64,000 bases of DNA from Bradyrhizobium yuanmingense (GTDB taxonomy: Bacteria; Pseudomonadota; Alphaproteobacteria; Rhizobiales; Xanthobacteraceae): assembly GCF_029167105.1 (NCBI RefSeq), contig NZ_JARFML010000006.1, positions 217,395-281,394 of the forward strand, in the 5' to 3' direction. Of this stretch, positions 44,721-52,826 are shown piece by piece (positions within the stretch are counted from its first letter, which is position 1; every line of letters starts with the position of its first letter). The notes under the pieces were generated by a model, which made no database searches, was not told where the DNA came from, and saw only the letters and a program-made list of their open reading frames with translations. The position numbers and the translations under genes were made by a program.

Positions 44721-45494
44721 ATGAGCAATTTCAATCAAGAAAGCGTTTTGAGCGTCCACCACTGGACCGATACGCTGTTCTCCTTCAAGACCACCCGCAC
44801 CCCGACCTTCCGCTTCCGCAACGGCGAATTTACCATGATCGGGCTCAAGGTCGGCGAGAAGCCGCTGCTGCGGGCCTACAGCGTCGCCAGCGCCAATTAC
44901 GAGGACACGCTGGAGTTCTTCTCGATCAAGGTGCCGGACGGCCCGCTGACTTCGCGCCTCCAGCATTTGAAGGAAGGCGACGAGATCATCGTCAGCCGCA
45001 AGGCCACCGGCACGCTAGTGATCGACAACCTGGAAGAGGGCCGCAACCTCTACCTCATCGGCACGGGTACGGGCCTTGCGCCGTTCCTGAGCGTGATCAA
45101 GGATCCCGAGACCTATGAGCGGTTCGAGAAGGTGGTGCTGCTGCACGGCTGCCGGCACGTCAAGGAACTCGCGTATGGCGAGATGATCACCGAGCATCTG
45201 CCGAAGGACGAATTGCTCGGCGAGTACATCCAGAAACAGCTGATCTACTACCCGACCGTGACGCGCGATCCCTTCCGCAACCGTGGCCGCATCACGGACC
45301 TCGTCACCTCGGGCAAGCTTTTCACCGACATCGGCCTTCCGGTGCTGGACGCCGCCCACGACCGCGTCATGATCTGCGGCAGCCCGGCCCTGGTGGCGGA
45401 CACCCGCGTCCTCTTAGGCGAGCGCGGCTTCGTCGAGGGCAATCACGGCGAACCGGCCCAGTTCGTGGTCGAGAAGGCGTTCGCCGAGCGCTGA
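44721..45494 (+). CDS. fpr: Ferredoxin (flavodoxin)-NADP reductase
   Basis: A 257-residue protein of the bacterial FPR group. The FAD site is RAYSVASANYED (RxYS motif), and the NADP site is GTGTGLAPFLSVI and VMICGSPALV. Others of its class move electrons between NADPH and ferredoxin or flavodoxin. The likely ribosome site is AAGGTGAG. Because it shares a control region with the enamidase, I infer that it feeds electrons through a ferredoxin to 6-hydroxynicotinate reductase. It might also serve the P450 1.4 kb downstream. No ferredoxin gene is seen in the window. Confidence 0.88.
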   Translation: MSNFNQESVLSVHHWTDTLFSFKTTRTPTFRFRNGEFTMIGLKVGEKPLLRAYSVASANYEDTLEFFSIKVPDGPLTSRLQHLKEGDEIIVSRKATGTLVIDNLEEGRNLYLIGTGTGLAPFLSVIKDPETYERFEKVVLLHGCRHVKELAYGEMITEHLPKDELLGEYIQKQLIYYPTVTRDPFRNRGRITDLVTSGKLFTDIGLPVLDAAHDRVMICGSPALVADTRVLLGERGFVEGNHGEPAQFVVEKAFAER

Positions 45495-45570
45495 AGCGTT
45501 TTCGAGCGAAGTGGATACCGGTTCGCGTCAAGAAAACGCGTCCAAATAAGAATCTAGAGCCCGTTCCGGG
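45493..45570. repeat. Dispersed repeat GAAGCGTTTTCGAGCGAAGTGG family
   Basis: Contains AAGCGTTTTC and, inverted, GAAAACGCG, with GGATACCGGTTCGCG between, then TCTAGAGCCCGTTCCG. This is a widespread rhizobial intergenic element. It begins right at the stop of the ferredoxin-NADP reductase gene. Confidence 0.7.
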
Positions 45571-45683
45571 GCTCCAGATTCGGAATTTCTGCGCGAGAAG
45601 ATCGCATTTTCGCCACCGCCGGGGCGTTGCGGTGCCAATTCGGCGCACGATACTATGTGGGACCGAATCAGCGGAGTTCCCAC

Positions 45684-46004
45684 ATGGTTGCGGACAGCGA
45701 CAGCAACATCGCCTGGCACCGGGTTCAGTTGAAGAAGAACCGCGCCGAGCTGAAGGCGCTGGAGACCGCGCGCTTCACGATGGGCGAGATCGCCACCTCG
45801 AAGCGCAACGGCCAGACGCAGAAGACGATCGCGGAACTCAAGCGGAAGATCGCACAGTCGGAGCGTGCCATCGCCGATCACGACAAACGGACGCGCCGTC
45901 CACTCGCAACCGACCTGCAGAGCCTCAGCAACGGCAGCTGGAGCCATTGGGACGCCTACACCCAACAGCGCAAGACCGGCCAGCGCTCCTCCGGGCGCGG
46001 ATAG
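45684..46004 (+). CDS. Small coiled-coil protein, unknown function
   Basis: A 106-residue charged protein. Residues about 10-75 form a long helix with heptad-like pattern (KKNRAELKALETARFTMGEI, then KTIAELKRKIAQSERAIADHDK), so a coiled coil is likely. The C-terminal part is polar, with no signal peptide or membrane segment. I recall similar short proteins in Bradyrhizobium but no function. The ATG 45684 lies 15 bases downstream of a purine-poor region, so the start is uncertain. Confidence 0.6.
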   Translation: MVADSDSNIAWHRVQLKKNRAELKALETARFTMGEIATSKRNGQTQKTIAELKRKIAQSERAIADHDKRTRRPLATDLQSLSNGSWSHWDAYTQQRKTGQRSSGRG

Positions 46005-46103
46005 GCGCGGCTCGCCACGCCTGCGGCCGAGGAGCACGCGCCCTTGCGCCGGCCGCGCCGCGCACCATCTCGGTGATACGCCACTGATCGCGCCGGGGGT
46101 GCC

Positions 46104-47375
46104 ATGACAGCGCGCCTCGATTTCACCAGCGAGGCCTTCTTTCGCGATCCGCCCAAGGCGATCGCGACGTTGCGCATGTCCGCACCCGTGGTCGCGACGC
46201 GGTTTCCCATCATTGGCAATGTCTGGATCACCACGACCCATGACGCCACCGCGCAGGTCCTGAAGGACGGCGCGACCTTCACCTTGCGCAAGGAGGATGG
46301 CGATATCGCGGGCTTGCGCTGGTGGATGCCGAGGTTCGTCAGGACCATCGCCAACAACATGCTGACGATGGACGAGCCGGATCACACGCGGCTGCGCAGC
46401 ATCGTCGACGAAGCGTTTCGCCGCCGCGCGATCGTTGCGATGGAGCCGCGCATCCGGGCCATCGCTGACGGCCTGGCCGACGAGCTGTTCGCGCAAGGAT
46501 CCCCGGCCGATCTGGTCGAGCGCTATGCGCGCATCTTGCCGCTCGCGGTGATCTCGGAGCTGCTCGGCCTGCCGCTCGCAGATCGTCCAAAGTTCATCGC
46601 CTGGGCGAACGCGATATCCTCGCTGACGAATGTAGTCAGCTTCTTCCGCCTGCTGTTCGCGGTGCGCAAGATGCGCGCCTACCTCGAGCAGCAGTTGCAG
46701 ATCGCGCGCGTGCACGGCGGCGAGGGCCTGATTGCCGAGCTGATTCAGGTCGAGCGCGAAGGCGGCCAGATCACGCCGGATGAAATGGTCTCAATGGTGT
46801 TTCTGTTGCTCGGGGCGGGATCGGAAACCACCACCCATCTCATCAGCGGTTCCGTCTACGAGCTGCTCAGGAATCCCGAGCTGCGCGACTGGCTGGAACA
46901 GGATTGGAGCCGTGTCGGGCTCGCGGTCGAGGAGTTCCTGCGCTTTGTCTCGCCTGTGCAATTCTCCAAGCCACGCTACGTGCGGCGCGATGTCGAGGTC
47001 GAGGGCGTGCGCCTGAAGAAGGGCGATCGCGTCATGGTGATGCTCGCCGCTGCGAACATGGATCCCGCGGTACATGATCGTTCCGAGACCCTCGATCTCG
47101 AACGCAAGCCGAACCGCCATATCTCATTCGGCACGGGAATCCACTTCTGCCTCGGCCATCAGCTCGCGCGCATCGAGGCGGCCCGCGCGCTGGAGGCGCT
47201 GTTCGCGCGTTGGCCGAAATTGAGTCTTGCCGTCGATGCCGCTGAAATCCGCTGGCGCAAGCGGCCGGGCTTGCGCGCGATCGCGAAGCTTCCTGTCACG
47301 GCAGAGGGCCGCGGAACAGAGACGACTGCGCGCAGCGGAACGAGGGACGATCGTTCCCTCACCGCGGCGAACTGA
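46104..47375 (+). CDS. Cytochrome P450 (class I, bacterial)
   Basis: 423 residues. The I-helix motif is GAGSETTTH, the haem loop FGTGIHFCLGHQLAR with Cys349 as thiolate ligand, and conserved His-Arg in EPDHTRLRSIV. These are the features of soluble bacterial CYPs that need a ferredoxin and a reductase. The N-terminus has no membrane anchor, and the last 25 residues are a disordered tail. The substrate is unknown; the ferredoxin-NADP reductase 0.6 kb upstream could supply electrons. The gene has no operon partner. Confidence 0.88.
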   Translation: MTARLDFTSEAFFRDPPKAIATLRMSAPVVATRFPIIGNVWITTTHDATAQVLKDGATFTLRKEDGDIAGLRWWMPRFVRTIANNMLTMDEPDHTRLRSIVDEAFRRRAIVAMEPRIRAIADGLADELFAQGSPADLVERYARILPLAVISELLGLPLADRPKFIAWANAISSLTNVVSFFRLLFAVRKMRAYLEQQLQIARVHGGEGLIAELIQVEREGGQITPDEMVSMVFLLLGAGSETTTHLISGSVYELLRNPELRDWLEQDWSRVGLAVEEFLRFVSPVQFSKPRYVRRDVEVEGVRLKKGDRVMVMLAAANMDPAVHDRSETLDLERKPNRHISFGTGIHFCLGHQLARIEAARALEALFARWPKLSLAVDAAEIRWRKRPGLRAIAKLPVTAEGRGTETTARSGTRDDRSLTAAN

Positions 47376-47523
47376 CGTCGGCGGCGCCCTTTCGGAAAAT
47401 CTTCGCCTGTTGTGATCGGCCAGGAACGGTGTGCCGTTCGTGCTGTTGTCCTCCCGACATGGCGCGGAGGGGAGTTCCTTGGGGCGCATGTCGCAGATCG
47501 ACGTCTTAACGGGAGACAAGATC

Positions 47524-47709
47524 ATGGCCAGCAAGATGCCACCTGTTCCACCGGACAATCAGAGCCGCAAGGGAACCGGCGATCGCAAGCAAATGTCCGC
47601 CGATCAGATGCCGCACGGTCAGGAGCGTATACAGAATCCGGACCAGCAGGGACAGCAGGGCAACATCAAGCAGAACACGACCAATCAAGGCTATCAGCAA
47701 GATCGCTGA
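47524..47709 (+). CDS. Small hydrophilic disordered protein 1 of 4
   Basis: A 61-residue protein that is rich in Gln, Pro, Asn and Lys (PPVPPDNQSRKGTGDRKQMSADQMP and IQNPDQQGQQGNIKQNTTNQ) with no hydrophobic core. It should be intrinsically disordered. The likely ribosome site is AACGGGAGACAAG. It is the first of four consecutive genes for such proteins with 13-33 bases between. No family was recognised; stress or desiccation roles known for hydrophilin-type proteins are only an analogy. Confidence 0.55.
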   Translation: MASKMPPVPPDNQSRKGTGDRKQMSADQMPHGQERIQNPDQQGQQGNIKQNTTNQGYQQDR

Positions 47710-47723
47710 GGAGGACGACATTC

Positions 47724-47924
47724 ATGTCGACATCCACAAAGACACCGAACAGCATTCGTCAGGGCGGACCCGGCGCCTCGCATGAGAACGCGAAGGCACC
47801 GCTTCAGGTAAAGAAGCCGCCGGCGGACGATCCGCAGCGCAGTCACAGCCGGGTTTCCGGCGGCGGTGGAGAGCATGATTCCCATCACAGGCACGACGAG
47901 GCCGGAAAGGGCGGGGGCAGGTGA
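47724..47924 (+). CDS. Small hydrophilic disordered protein 2 of 4
   Basis: A 66-residue, Ser-, Pro-, Lys- and His-rich protein (MSTSTKTPNSIRQGGPGASH at the start, RVSGGGGEHDSHHRHDEAGKGG at the end). It has no hydrophobic segments and should be disordered. GAGGAGGACG lies just upstream of the ATG. The His cluster could bind metal. Starts 14 bases after gene 1 and ends 15 bases before gene 3. Confidence 0.6.
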   Translation: MSTSTKTPNSIRQGGPGASHENAKAPLQVKKPPADDPQRSHSRVSGGGGEHDSHHRHDEAGKGGGR

Positions 47925-47939
47925 CGATTGGAGATCAGC

Positions 47940-48203
47940 ATGCAAGGCAAGAAGACCCACGAGCAGCAGGTGCGCATTCTGGAACGCAAGCCTGATGTTC
48001 CCGATGCGAGGGAGCTCGATCAGGCGTCTGGCCGCAACGTCGAGAATGCTGCCGCTCATCGCGCGCGGCCGGAAGCTCGTCACAGCGAGTTTCCAGTGAG
48101 CCGCGGCGGCCTCAACCAGGAGAGCGATCACAACAAGCACAACGATCCCGGCCAGAGCGGCCACAAGCCGCCCAAACCGACGACGGCACAACAGAAGCAC
48201 TAA
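47940..48203 (+). CDS. Small hydrophilic disordered protein 3 of 4
   Basis: An 87-residue protein, strongly polar: MQGKKTHEQQVRILERKPDV, then ARELDQASGRNVENAAAHRA and a His-Asn-Gln-rich end (ESDHNKHNDPGQSGHKPPKP). It may hold a short N-terminal helix and a long disordered tail. GATTGGAGATC precedes the ATG. It shares with its neighbours the high Gly, Gln, His and Asn content and the lack of Trp. Confidence 0.6.
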   Translation: MQGKKTHEQQVRILERKPDVPDARELDQASGRNVENAAAHRARPEARHSEFPVSRGGLNQESDHNKHNDPGQSGHKPPKPTTAQQKH

Positions 48204-48236
48204 TCTTCAGAAAGACCACTGCAAGAGGAGAGACTG

Positions 48237-48479
48237 ATGCCTGGTGGGCATGGCAGCAAGACGCACTTCAGATCGGGCATGCATGGCAAGGGCGACGGCA
48301 CTGGCGCATTGACCGACGTGCCGAAGGAGATGATCGGCGACAACATGGTCCTGTCCAACCGAGACAAGAAACAGCATTCGGACATTCGTGGCATGGACGG
48401 CAAGTCCATCCAGACCGAACAATATCAGGACCACGCAGCAAACCGGCTCGATGAGAAGCCGGAGGCCGACGAGACCTGA
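48237..48479 (+). CDS. Small hydrophilic disordered protein 4 of 4
   Basis: An 80-residue protein with MPGGHGSKTHFRSGMHGKGD at the start, then DVPKEMIGDNMVLSNRDKKQHSD, and an acidic end. It has an excellent ribosome site AAGAGGAGAG. It appears hydrophilic, and a conserved block PKEMIGDNMVLSNRDK suggests a short folded motif. It ends the operon 24 bases before a strong terminator. Function unknown. Confidence 0.65.
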   Translation: MPGGHGSKTHFRSGMHGKGDGTGALTDVPKEMIGDNMVLSNRDKKQHSDIRGMDGKSIQTEQYQDHAANRLDEKPEADET

Positions 48480-48502
48480 GAGGGCGTTCCTTCCGCCAAC
48501 TT

Positions 48503-48533
48503 GCGGACCGGTGTTCAGCCGGTCCGCTTTTTT
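48503..48533 (+). terminator. Intrinsic terminator after the four-gene hydrophilic operon
   Basis: GCGGACCGG, a seven-base loop and CCGGTCCGC make a perfect nine-base-pair stem, followed by TTTTTT. The right half of the stem includes the last bases of the convergent DUF763 gene (stop at 48515), so it is partly shared coding sequence. Confidence 0.9.
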
Positions 48534-49765
48534 GTGGGTGCAAGGTCACGCTCCCAGCCGAACACCGAACGTCCGTCGAGCTCCGGCGAGGCCGCACGCT
48601 CACCGGCGATGAAAGCATCGACTGAAGGGCCGCGCGCGGTCCGCTCCAACCGCCGTGCCTGGTCGTCGAGGCGCTTGATCGCCTGCATCTCTTCGTCGCG
48701 CCCGAGCTTCGCGCTCTGGATCGCGCCCTTCAGCACCCGGATGGTCTCGTCATAGACCTTGATCGGAACCGGGTAGGGATGCCGGTCCTTGCCGCCATGT
48801 GCGAGCGAGAAACGCGCGGGGTCGGTGAAACGATAGGGCGCGCCGTGCACGACCTCCGCGACCATGGCCAGCGAGCGCACCGTGCGCGCGCCGACGCCCG
48901 GCGTCAGCAGCAGCTCCGGAAAATCCATCGGGCCGCGTTCGGCTGCAGCGGCGAGCGTGCCGTGCAGGCGGCGCGCGAACACGTCCTTCGGCCGCACATC
49001 ATGATGCGCAGGCATGATCAGATGCGGCAGCATGCCTTGCGCCGGCGTGGACGGGGTCCCCGCGAGCCTCTCGAATTCGGAGACGATGCGATCCGGGCCG
49101 AGGTCGGAGAGCAGCTCGAGCTGTGCCGTCCGAGACAGATCGGCGCGATGATCGGTGAGATTGACGATCTCCCCCTGCTGCGGCCCGTCGATTGCGCTGT
49201 GCGGCGTATCGACAAAGCTTTTCAGCGCCTCGGAGTGCCAGTGATAGCGTCGTGCCTGCCGCTTGTCGCCGTTCATGCCCTGCTGCACCACCGTCCATTT
49301 GCCTTCAGTGGTGACGAAGAAGCCGTGCAGGTAAAGGTCAAAGCCGTCCTGGACCGCGGCGCTATCGACCTTGGCGACCAGACGGCTGGCCCGGGTCAGC
49401 TTGATGCCGTCGAATCCGACGCGGTCGCCGAGTTGCAACAGCTCGTCCGGCGTCTTGCGCGAATGCTGACCGCGACCGCCACAGATGTAAATCCCGAGCT
49501 CGTCCTGGAGCGGTCCGAGCCCGCGCTTCAGCGCGCCGATCACGGAGGTGGTGATTCCGGAGGAGTGCCAGTCCATTCCCATCACGGCGCCAAACGACTG
49601 GAACCAGAATGGATGCGACAGGCGCTGCAGAAACGCGTCGCGGCCGTAATGATGCACGATCGCCTGGGTGACGATCGCCCCGAGCGAGGACATGCGACTT
49701 ACCAGCCAGGGCGGAACCCGCCCGGTGTGAAGAGGAAGATCGGCGCTGCCGGTTCGTCGAGTCAT
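48515..49765 (-). CDS. DUF763-family protein
   Basis: A 416-residue protein of the DUF763 family: RRTGSADLPLHTGRVPPWLVSRMSSLG at the start, RLSHPFWFQSFGAVMGMDWHSSGITT, GIYICGGRGQHSRKTPDEL and LLLTPGVGARTVRSLAMVAE (helix-hairpin-helix-like). The biochemical role is unknown; a link with nucleic-acid metabolism has been guessed from the HhH-like region. A long, charged C-terminal helix follows. It is a stand-alone gene whose stop lies inside the terminator stem of the convergent operon. Confidence 0.85.
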   Translation of the reverse strand: MTRRTGSADLPLHTGRVPPWLVSRMSSLGAIVTQAIVHHYGRDAFLQRLSHPFWFQSFGAVMGMDWHSSGITTSVIGALKRGLGPLQDELGIYICGGRGQHSRKTPDELLQLGDRVGFDGIKLTRASRLVAKVDSAAVQDGFDLYLHGFFVTTEGKWTVVQQGMNGDKRQARRYHWHSEALKSFVDTPHSAIDGPQQGEIVNLTDHRADLSRTAQLELLSDLGPDRIVSEFERLAGTPSTPAQGMLPHLIMPAHHDVRPKDVFARRLHGTLAAAAERGPMDFPELLLTPGVGARTVRSLAMVAEVVHGAPYRFTDPARFSLAHGGKDRHPYPVPIKVYDETIRVLKGAIQSAKLGRDEEMQAIKRLDDQARRLERTARGPSVDAFIAGERAASPELDGRSVFGWERDLAPTKKRTG

Positions 49766-49893
49766 GAGTGCCTCAACCTAGCGCAGTTGGGTCACGGATG
49801 CATCAGCGGAATGCTGCGTTGCACCGAACGGGGGGAGCCAAGCTGAGCGGCTGGCGTTGAGCGGGTTGCGCGACTGCACTGAAGGGGACAGCA

Positions 49894-51036
49894 ATGAGTT
49901 GGCAGGCCCTCATGGCCGACATCGAAGGGATGTTGGGCTGGATACCGTCATGGTTCATCGGCCTCACCCTGGTTGCCGGCGCGATCCTTCTTGCCCTGCT
50001 CGTCTACCGGGTCGCCACATGGCTGCTCAACCGCGCTTTCGGAACGCGGCTTCCGCTCTTGAGCGTGTTCATCGAGCGCACGGCGGGGCCCGCGCAAATG
50101 GCGCTTTGCCTTGCCGCCGTCGCAATGGTGCTGCCGCTGGCGCCGCTCGACGATACGATCCGCACGCCCCTGACGCGGCTGTTCGTCGTGGCCTTTATCG
50201 CGCTGATCGGCTGGATCTCGATCCGGGTCGTCGACATGAGCGCGGCGCGCTACTTGCAGAACTTTCGCGATGTCACCGAGAATTTCGTCGCGCGCAAGCA
50301 CGTCACGCAGGTGCGCGTGTTCAAGCGCGTCACCGACACCATCATCGTCATCATCACGGTCTCCGCCGCGCTGATGACGTTCGACTCCGTGAAGCAATAC
50401 GGAGTCAGCCTATTCGCCTCCGCAGGTGCCGCCGGTATCATCGTCGGCCTTGCCGCGCGCCCGCTGCTGAGCAATCTGATCGCCGGCCTCCAGATCGCGA
50501 TCACCCAGCCGATCCGCATCGAGGATGCCGTGATCATCGAGAACGAATGGGGCTGGATCGAGGACATCGCCTCGACCTATGTCGTGATCCGGCTGTGGGA
50601 TTGGCGCCGCATGGTGGTGCCGCTGTCCTATTTCATCGAAAAGCCGTTCCAGAACTGGACGCGCGACACCGCGTCCCTCATCGGCGTCGTCGCGCTGCAT
50701 GTCGACTATCGCGCCGACGTCCCCCGCATCCGACGCTGGCTGGAGGAGGCGGTGAAGCAGTCGAAGCTGTGGGACGGGGAGGTGGTGAATCTCCAGGTGA
50801 TCGATGCCGATTCGCGCACCATCGAGCTTCGGGCGCTGGTCAGTGCCAGGAACGCACCGCAGTCGTGGGACCTGCGCTGCGAGATCAGGGAGAAGCTCAT
50901 CGCCTTCATCCGCGACGAGATGCCGGAGGCGCTGCCGCGCGACCGCGCCATCCTGATCCCGTCGGGAGACGGAGAGGGCGATCTCGGACTGCGTCCCGCA
51001 CCGCCGGAGAAGATACGGGCGAGCGCCAGTCACTGA
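49894..51036 (+). CDS. MscS-family mechanosensitive ion channel
   Basis: A 380-residue protein with four to five membrane helices in the first 190 residues. The pore helix pattern is SLFASAGAAGIIVGLAARPLLSNLIAG, followed by the beta domain QPIRIEDAVIIENEWGWIEDI. This is the MscS core plus extra N-terminal helices, as in larger members of the family. It opens under membrane tension to release solutes on osmotic downshift. The C-terminal domain ends with a short charged tail. It is separate from the TetR operon that starts 84 bases later. Confidence 0.88.
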   Translation: MSWQALMADIEGMLGWIPSWFIGLTLVAGAILLALLVYRVATWLLNRAFGTRLPLLSVFIERTAGPAQMALCLAAVAMVLPLAPLDDTIRTPLTRLFVVAFIALIGWISIRVVDMSAARYLQNFRDVTENFVARKHVTQVRVFKRVTDTIIVIITVSAALMTFDSVKQYGVSLFASAGAAGIIVGLAARPLLSNLIAGLQIAITQPIRIEDAVIIENEWGWIEDIASTYVVIRLWDWRRMVVPLSYFIEKPFQNWTRDTASLIGVVALHVDYRADVPRIRRWLEEAVKQSKLWDGEVVNLQVIDADSRTIELRALVSARNAPQSWDLRCEIREKLIAFIRDEMPEALPRDRAILIPSGDGEGDLGLRPAPPEKIRASASH

Positions 51037-51081
51037 ACGGCGCTAACGTGCCTGCGCCGTCCCGCCATGACCACGTCCTTG

Positions 51082-51117
51082 TTGACGAGACCTGATCTTT
51101 TGTACGATAGTACAAAT
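51082..51117 (+). promoter_or_regulatory. Promoter and operator TTTGTAC-N4-GTACAAA, copy 2
   Basis: Arms TTTGTAC (51099-51105) and GTACAAA (51110-51116) enclose GATA; TTGACG at 51082-51087 is a -35 candidate. The whole block, from TTGTTGAC onward, closely matches 28314-28349. It ends 4 bases before the tetR start, so autorepression is likely. Confidence 0.75.
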
Positions 51118-51120
51118 CTC

Positions 51121-51831
51121 ATGGTACGCAAGCCCACCAGCAAGGAAGCGGCCCGCAAGCCGAACATGCGCGAGGCGATCCTCGCCGCCGCGGAGGAGCT
51201 GTTCGCCACCAACGGCTTCAATGCCGTATCGGTGCGGGACATTGCGCAAGCCGCCGGGGCCAATCCGGGCAGCGTGACCTATCATTTCAAGACCAAGGAC
51301 GGCTTGCTGCTGGAGATCTACCGGCGCCATTGCGGGCCGATGAATCTGCGCCGTTCCGAGCTGCTCGCGGCCGCAAAGCGCGTGCGCGATCTCCAGGACC
51401 GGCTGGAGGCGATCGTTCGCGCCTATGTGGTGCCGGCCTTCACCTCCGGCAGCGATCTCGCCGGCGGCGGGGCGCGCTTCACGCGGCTGCGCGCGGTGAT
51501 GTCGGCGGAAGGCAACGAGGTGGCGCGAAAGATCATCGCGCAGACCTTCGACGACACCAGCCACGCCTTCATCGACGCGGTCCACGAGAGCCTGCCGCAC
51601 ATTCCGCGCACGGACATCGTCTGGCGCAGCCATTTCCTGCTCGGCGCACTCTATTATTCGCTGGTGACGCCGGAGCGCGTGTCGCGCCTGTCGCGCGGCG
51701 AGGCCGACGGCAGCGATGCCGCTTGCGCCATCGAGCAATTGGTGCAGGCGACCGTCGCCGCCTTCCAGGCGCCGGCGCTGGACCAGGCCGCGCCGGCGCG
51801 GCGGCGGCCGGTCGTCGGCAGCAAGGCGTGA
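51121..51831 (+). CDS. TetR-family transcriptional regulator
   Basis: A 236-residue protein. The N-terminal HTH is REAILAAAEELFATNGFNAVSVRDIAQAAGANPGSVTYHFKTKDGLL, the standard TetR DNA-binding domain; the rest is a helical ligand domain. The ATG 51121 follows directly after an operator-like palindrome that recurs in front of the extradiol dioxygenase. It begins an operon of four catabolic genes (LigI-like to dehydrogenase). The ligand is likely an aromatic substrate or intermediate, which is inference. Confidence 0.88.
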   Translation: MVRKPTSKEAARKPNMREAILAAAEELFATNGFNAVSVRDIAQAAGANPGSVTYHFKTKDGLLLEIYRRHCGPMNLRRSELLAAAKRVRDLQDRLEAIVRAYVVPAFTSGSDLAGGGARFTRLRAVMSAEGNEVARKIIAQTFDDTSHAFIDAVHESLPHIPRTDIVWRSHFLLGALYYSLVTPERVSRLSRGEADGSDAACAIEQLVQATVAAFQAPALDQAAPARRRPVVGSKA

Positions 51832-51862
51832 AGCAAGCGGTCTCGCTTCGGCGGTTCACCTC

Positions 51863-52747
51863 ATGACGATGATGTACACACCGACCATTCCGCCGCCCGA
51901 TCCGAACACGCGCGCGCCGAAGTTCAGGCTGCCGAAGCTGTCGTGTGACGCGCATTGCCACATCTTCGGGCCCGGCGCGAAATATCCCTACGCGCCGGAA
52001 CGTTCGTACACGCCGCCGGATGCGCCGCTGGAGGATTTTCGCGCGCTGCATGCCAAGCTCGGCGTGGAGCGCGCCGTCATCGTCAATGCCAGCGTCCACG
52101 GCACCGACAACAGGGTGGCGCTCGATGCGATCGCGCAGAGCAACGGCGCCTACCGGGCCGTCGCCAATATCGATGGCACCATCACGGAGCCCGACCTGCG
52201 GGTGCTGCACGAGGGCGGTTTTCGCGGCTGCCGCTTCAATTTCGTCCGCCATCTCGGCGGCGTCCCCGACAAGCGCGTATTCGACCGCATCGTCGCGATG
52301 GTCACGCCGCTCGGCTGGCACGTCGATCTGCATTTCGATGCGATCGATCTGCCCGAATACGCCGACATGCTGACAAGGCTGCCGCTGAGCTACACCATCG
52401 ACCATATGGGCCGGGTGAAGGCGGCCGACGGGCTCGACCAGCTGCCGTTCAAGATCCTGATCGAGCTGATGCAGCGCGACGAGAAGTGCTGGGTGAAGAT
52501 CTGTGGCTCGGAGCGGGTGTCCTCTATCGGTCCGCCGTTCACCGATGCGGTGCCGTTCGCGCGAAAGATCGTCGAGACCGCGCCGGATCGTGTCATCTGG
52601 GGTACGGACTGGCCGCATCCCAACGTCAAGGTGATGCCGAACGACGGCGATCTCGTCGATCTGATTCCGCTGTTCGCGCCGGAGCCGGAGGTACAGACGA
52701 AGATTCTGGTCGACAATCCCGCGCGCCTGTTCGGGTTCGACGCGTGA
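51863..52747 (+). CDS. 2-pyrone-4,6-dicarboxylate lactonase-like amidohydrolase (LigI family)
   Basis: A 294-residue amidohydrolase-2 protein. CDAHCHIFGP (His31, His33), NASVHGTDNR, GWHVDLHFDAIDLPE, IDHMGR, CGSERVS and VIWGTDWPHPN follow the order and spacing of Sphingomonas LigI, which hydrolyses 2-pyrone-4,6-dicarboxylate to 4-oxalomesaconate. The next gene is GalB-like, whose family hydrates 4-oxalomesaconate, so the pair fits one pathway. It is 31 bases after tetR. A related lactone or amide substrate remains possible. Confidence 0.82.
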   Translation: MTMMYTPTIPPPDPNTRAPKFRLPKLSCDAHCHIFGPGAKYPYAPERSYTPPDAPLEDFRALHAKLGVERAVIVNASVHGTDNRVALDAIAQSNGAYRAVANIDGTITEPDLRVLHEGGFRGCRFNFVRHLGGVPDKRVFDRIVAMVTPLGWHVDLHFDAIDLPEYADMLTRLPLSYTIDHMGRVKAADGLDQLPFKILIELMQRDEKCWVKICGSERVSSIGPPFTDAVPFARKIVETAPDRVIWGTDWPHPNVKVMPNDGDLVDLIPLFAPEPEVQTKILVDNPARLFGFDA

Positions 52748-52826
52748 CACGTCATCGCGACCGGCACGCTGCTCCGAGATGCATTGCGGGCGCCGGCGGA
52801 TGGATACGAACGAAAAGGAGTAGCTC

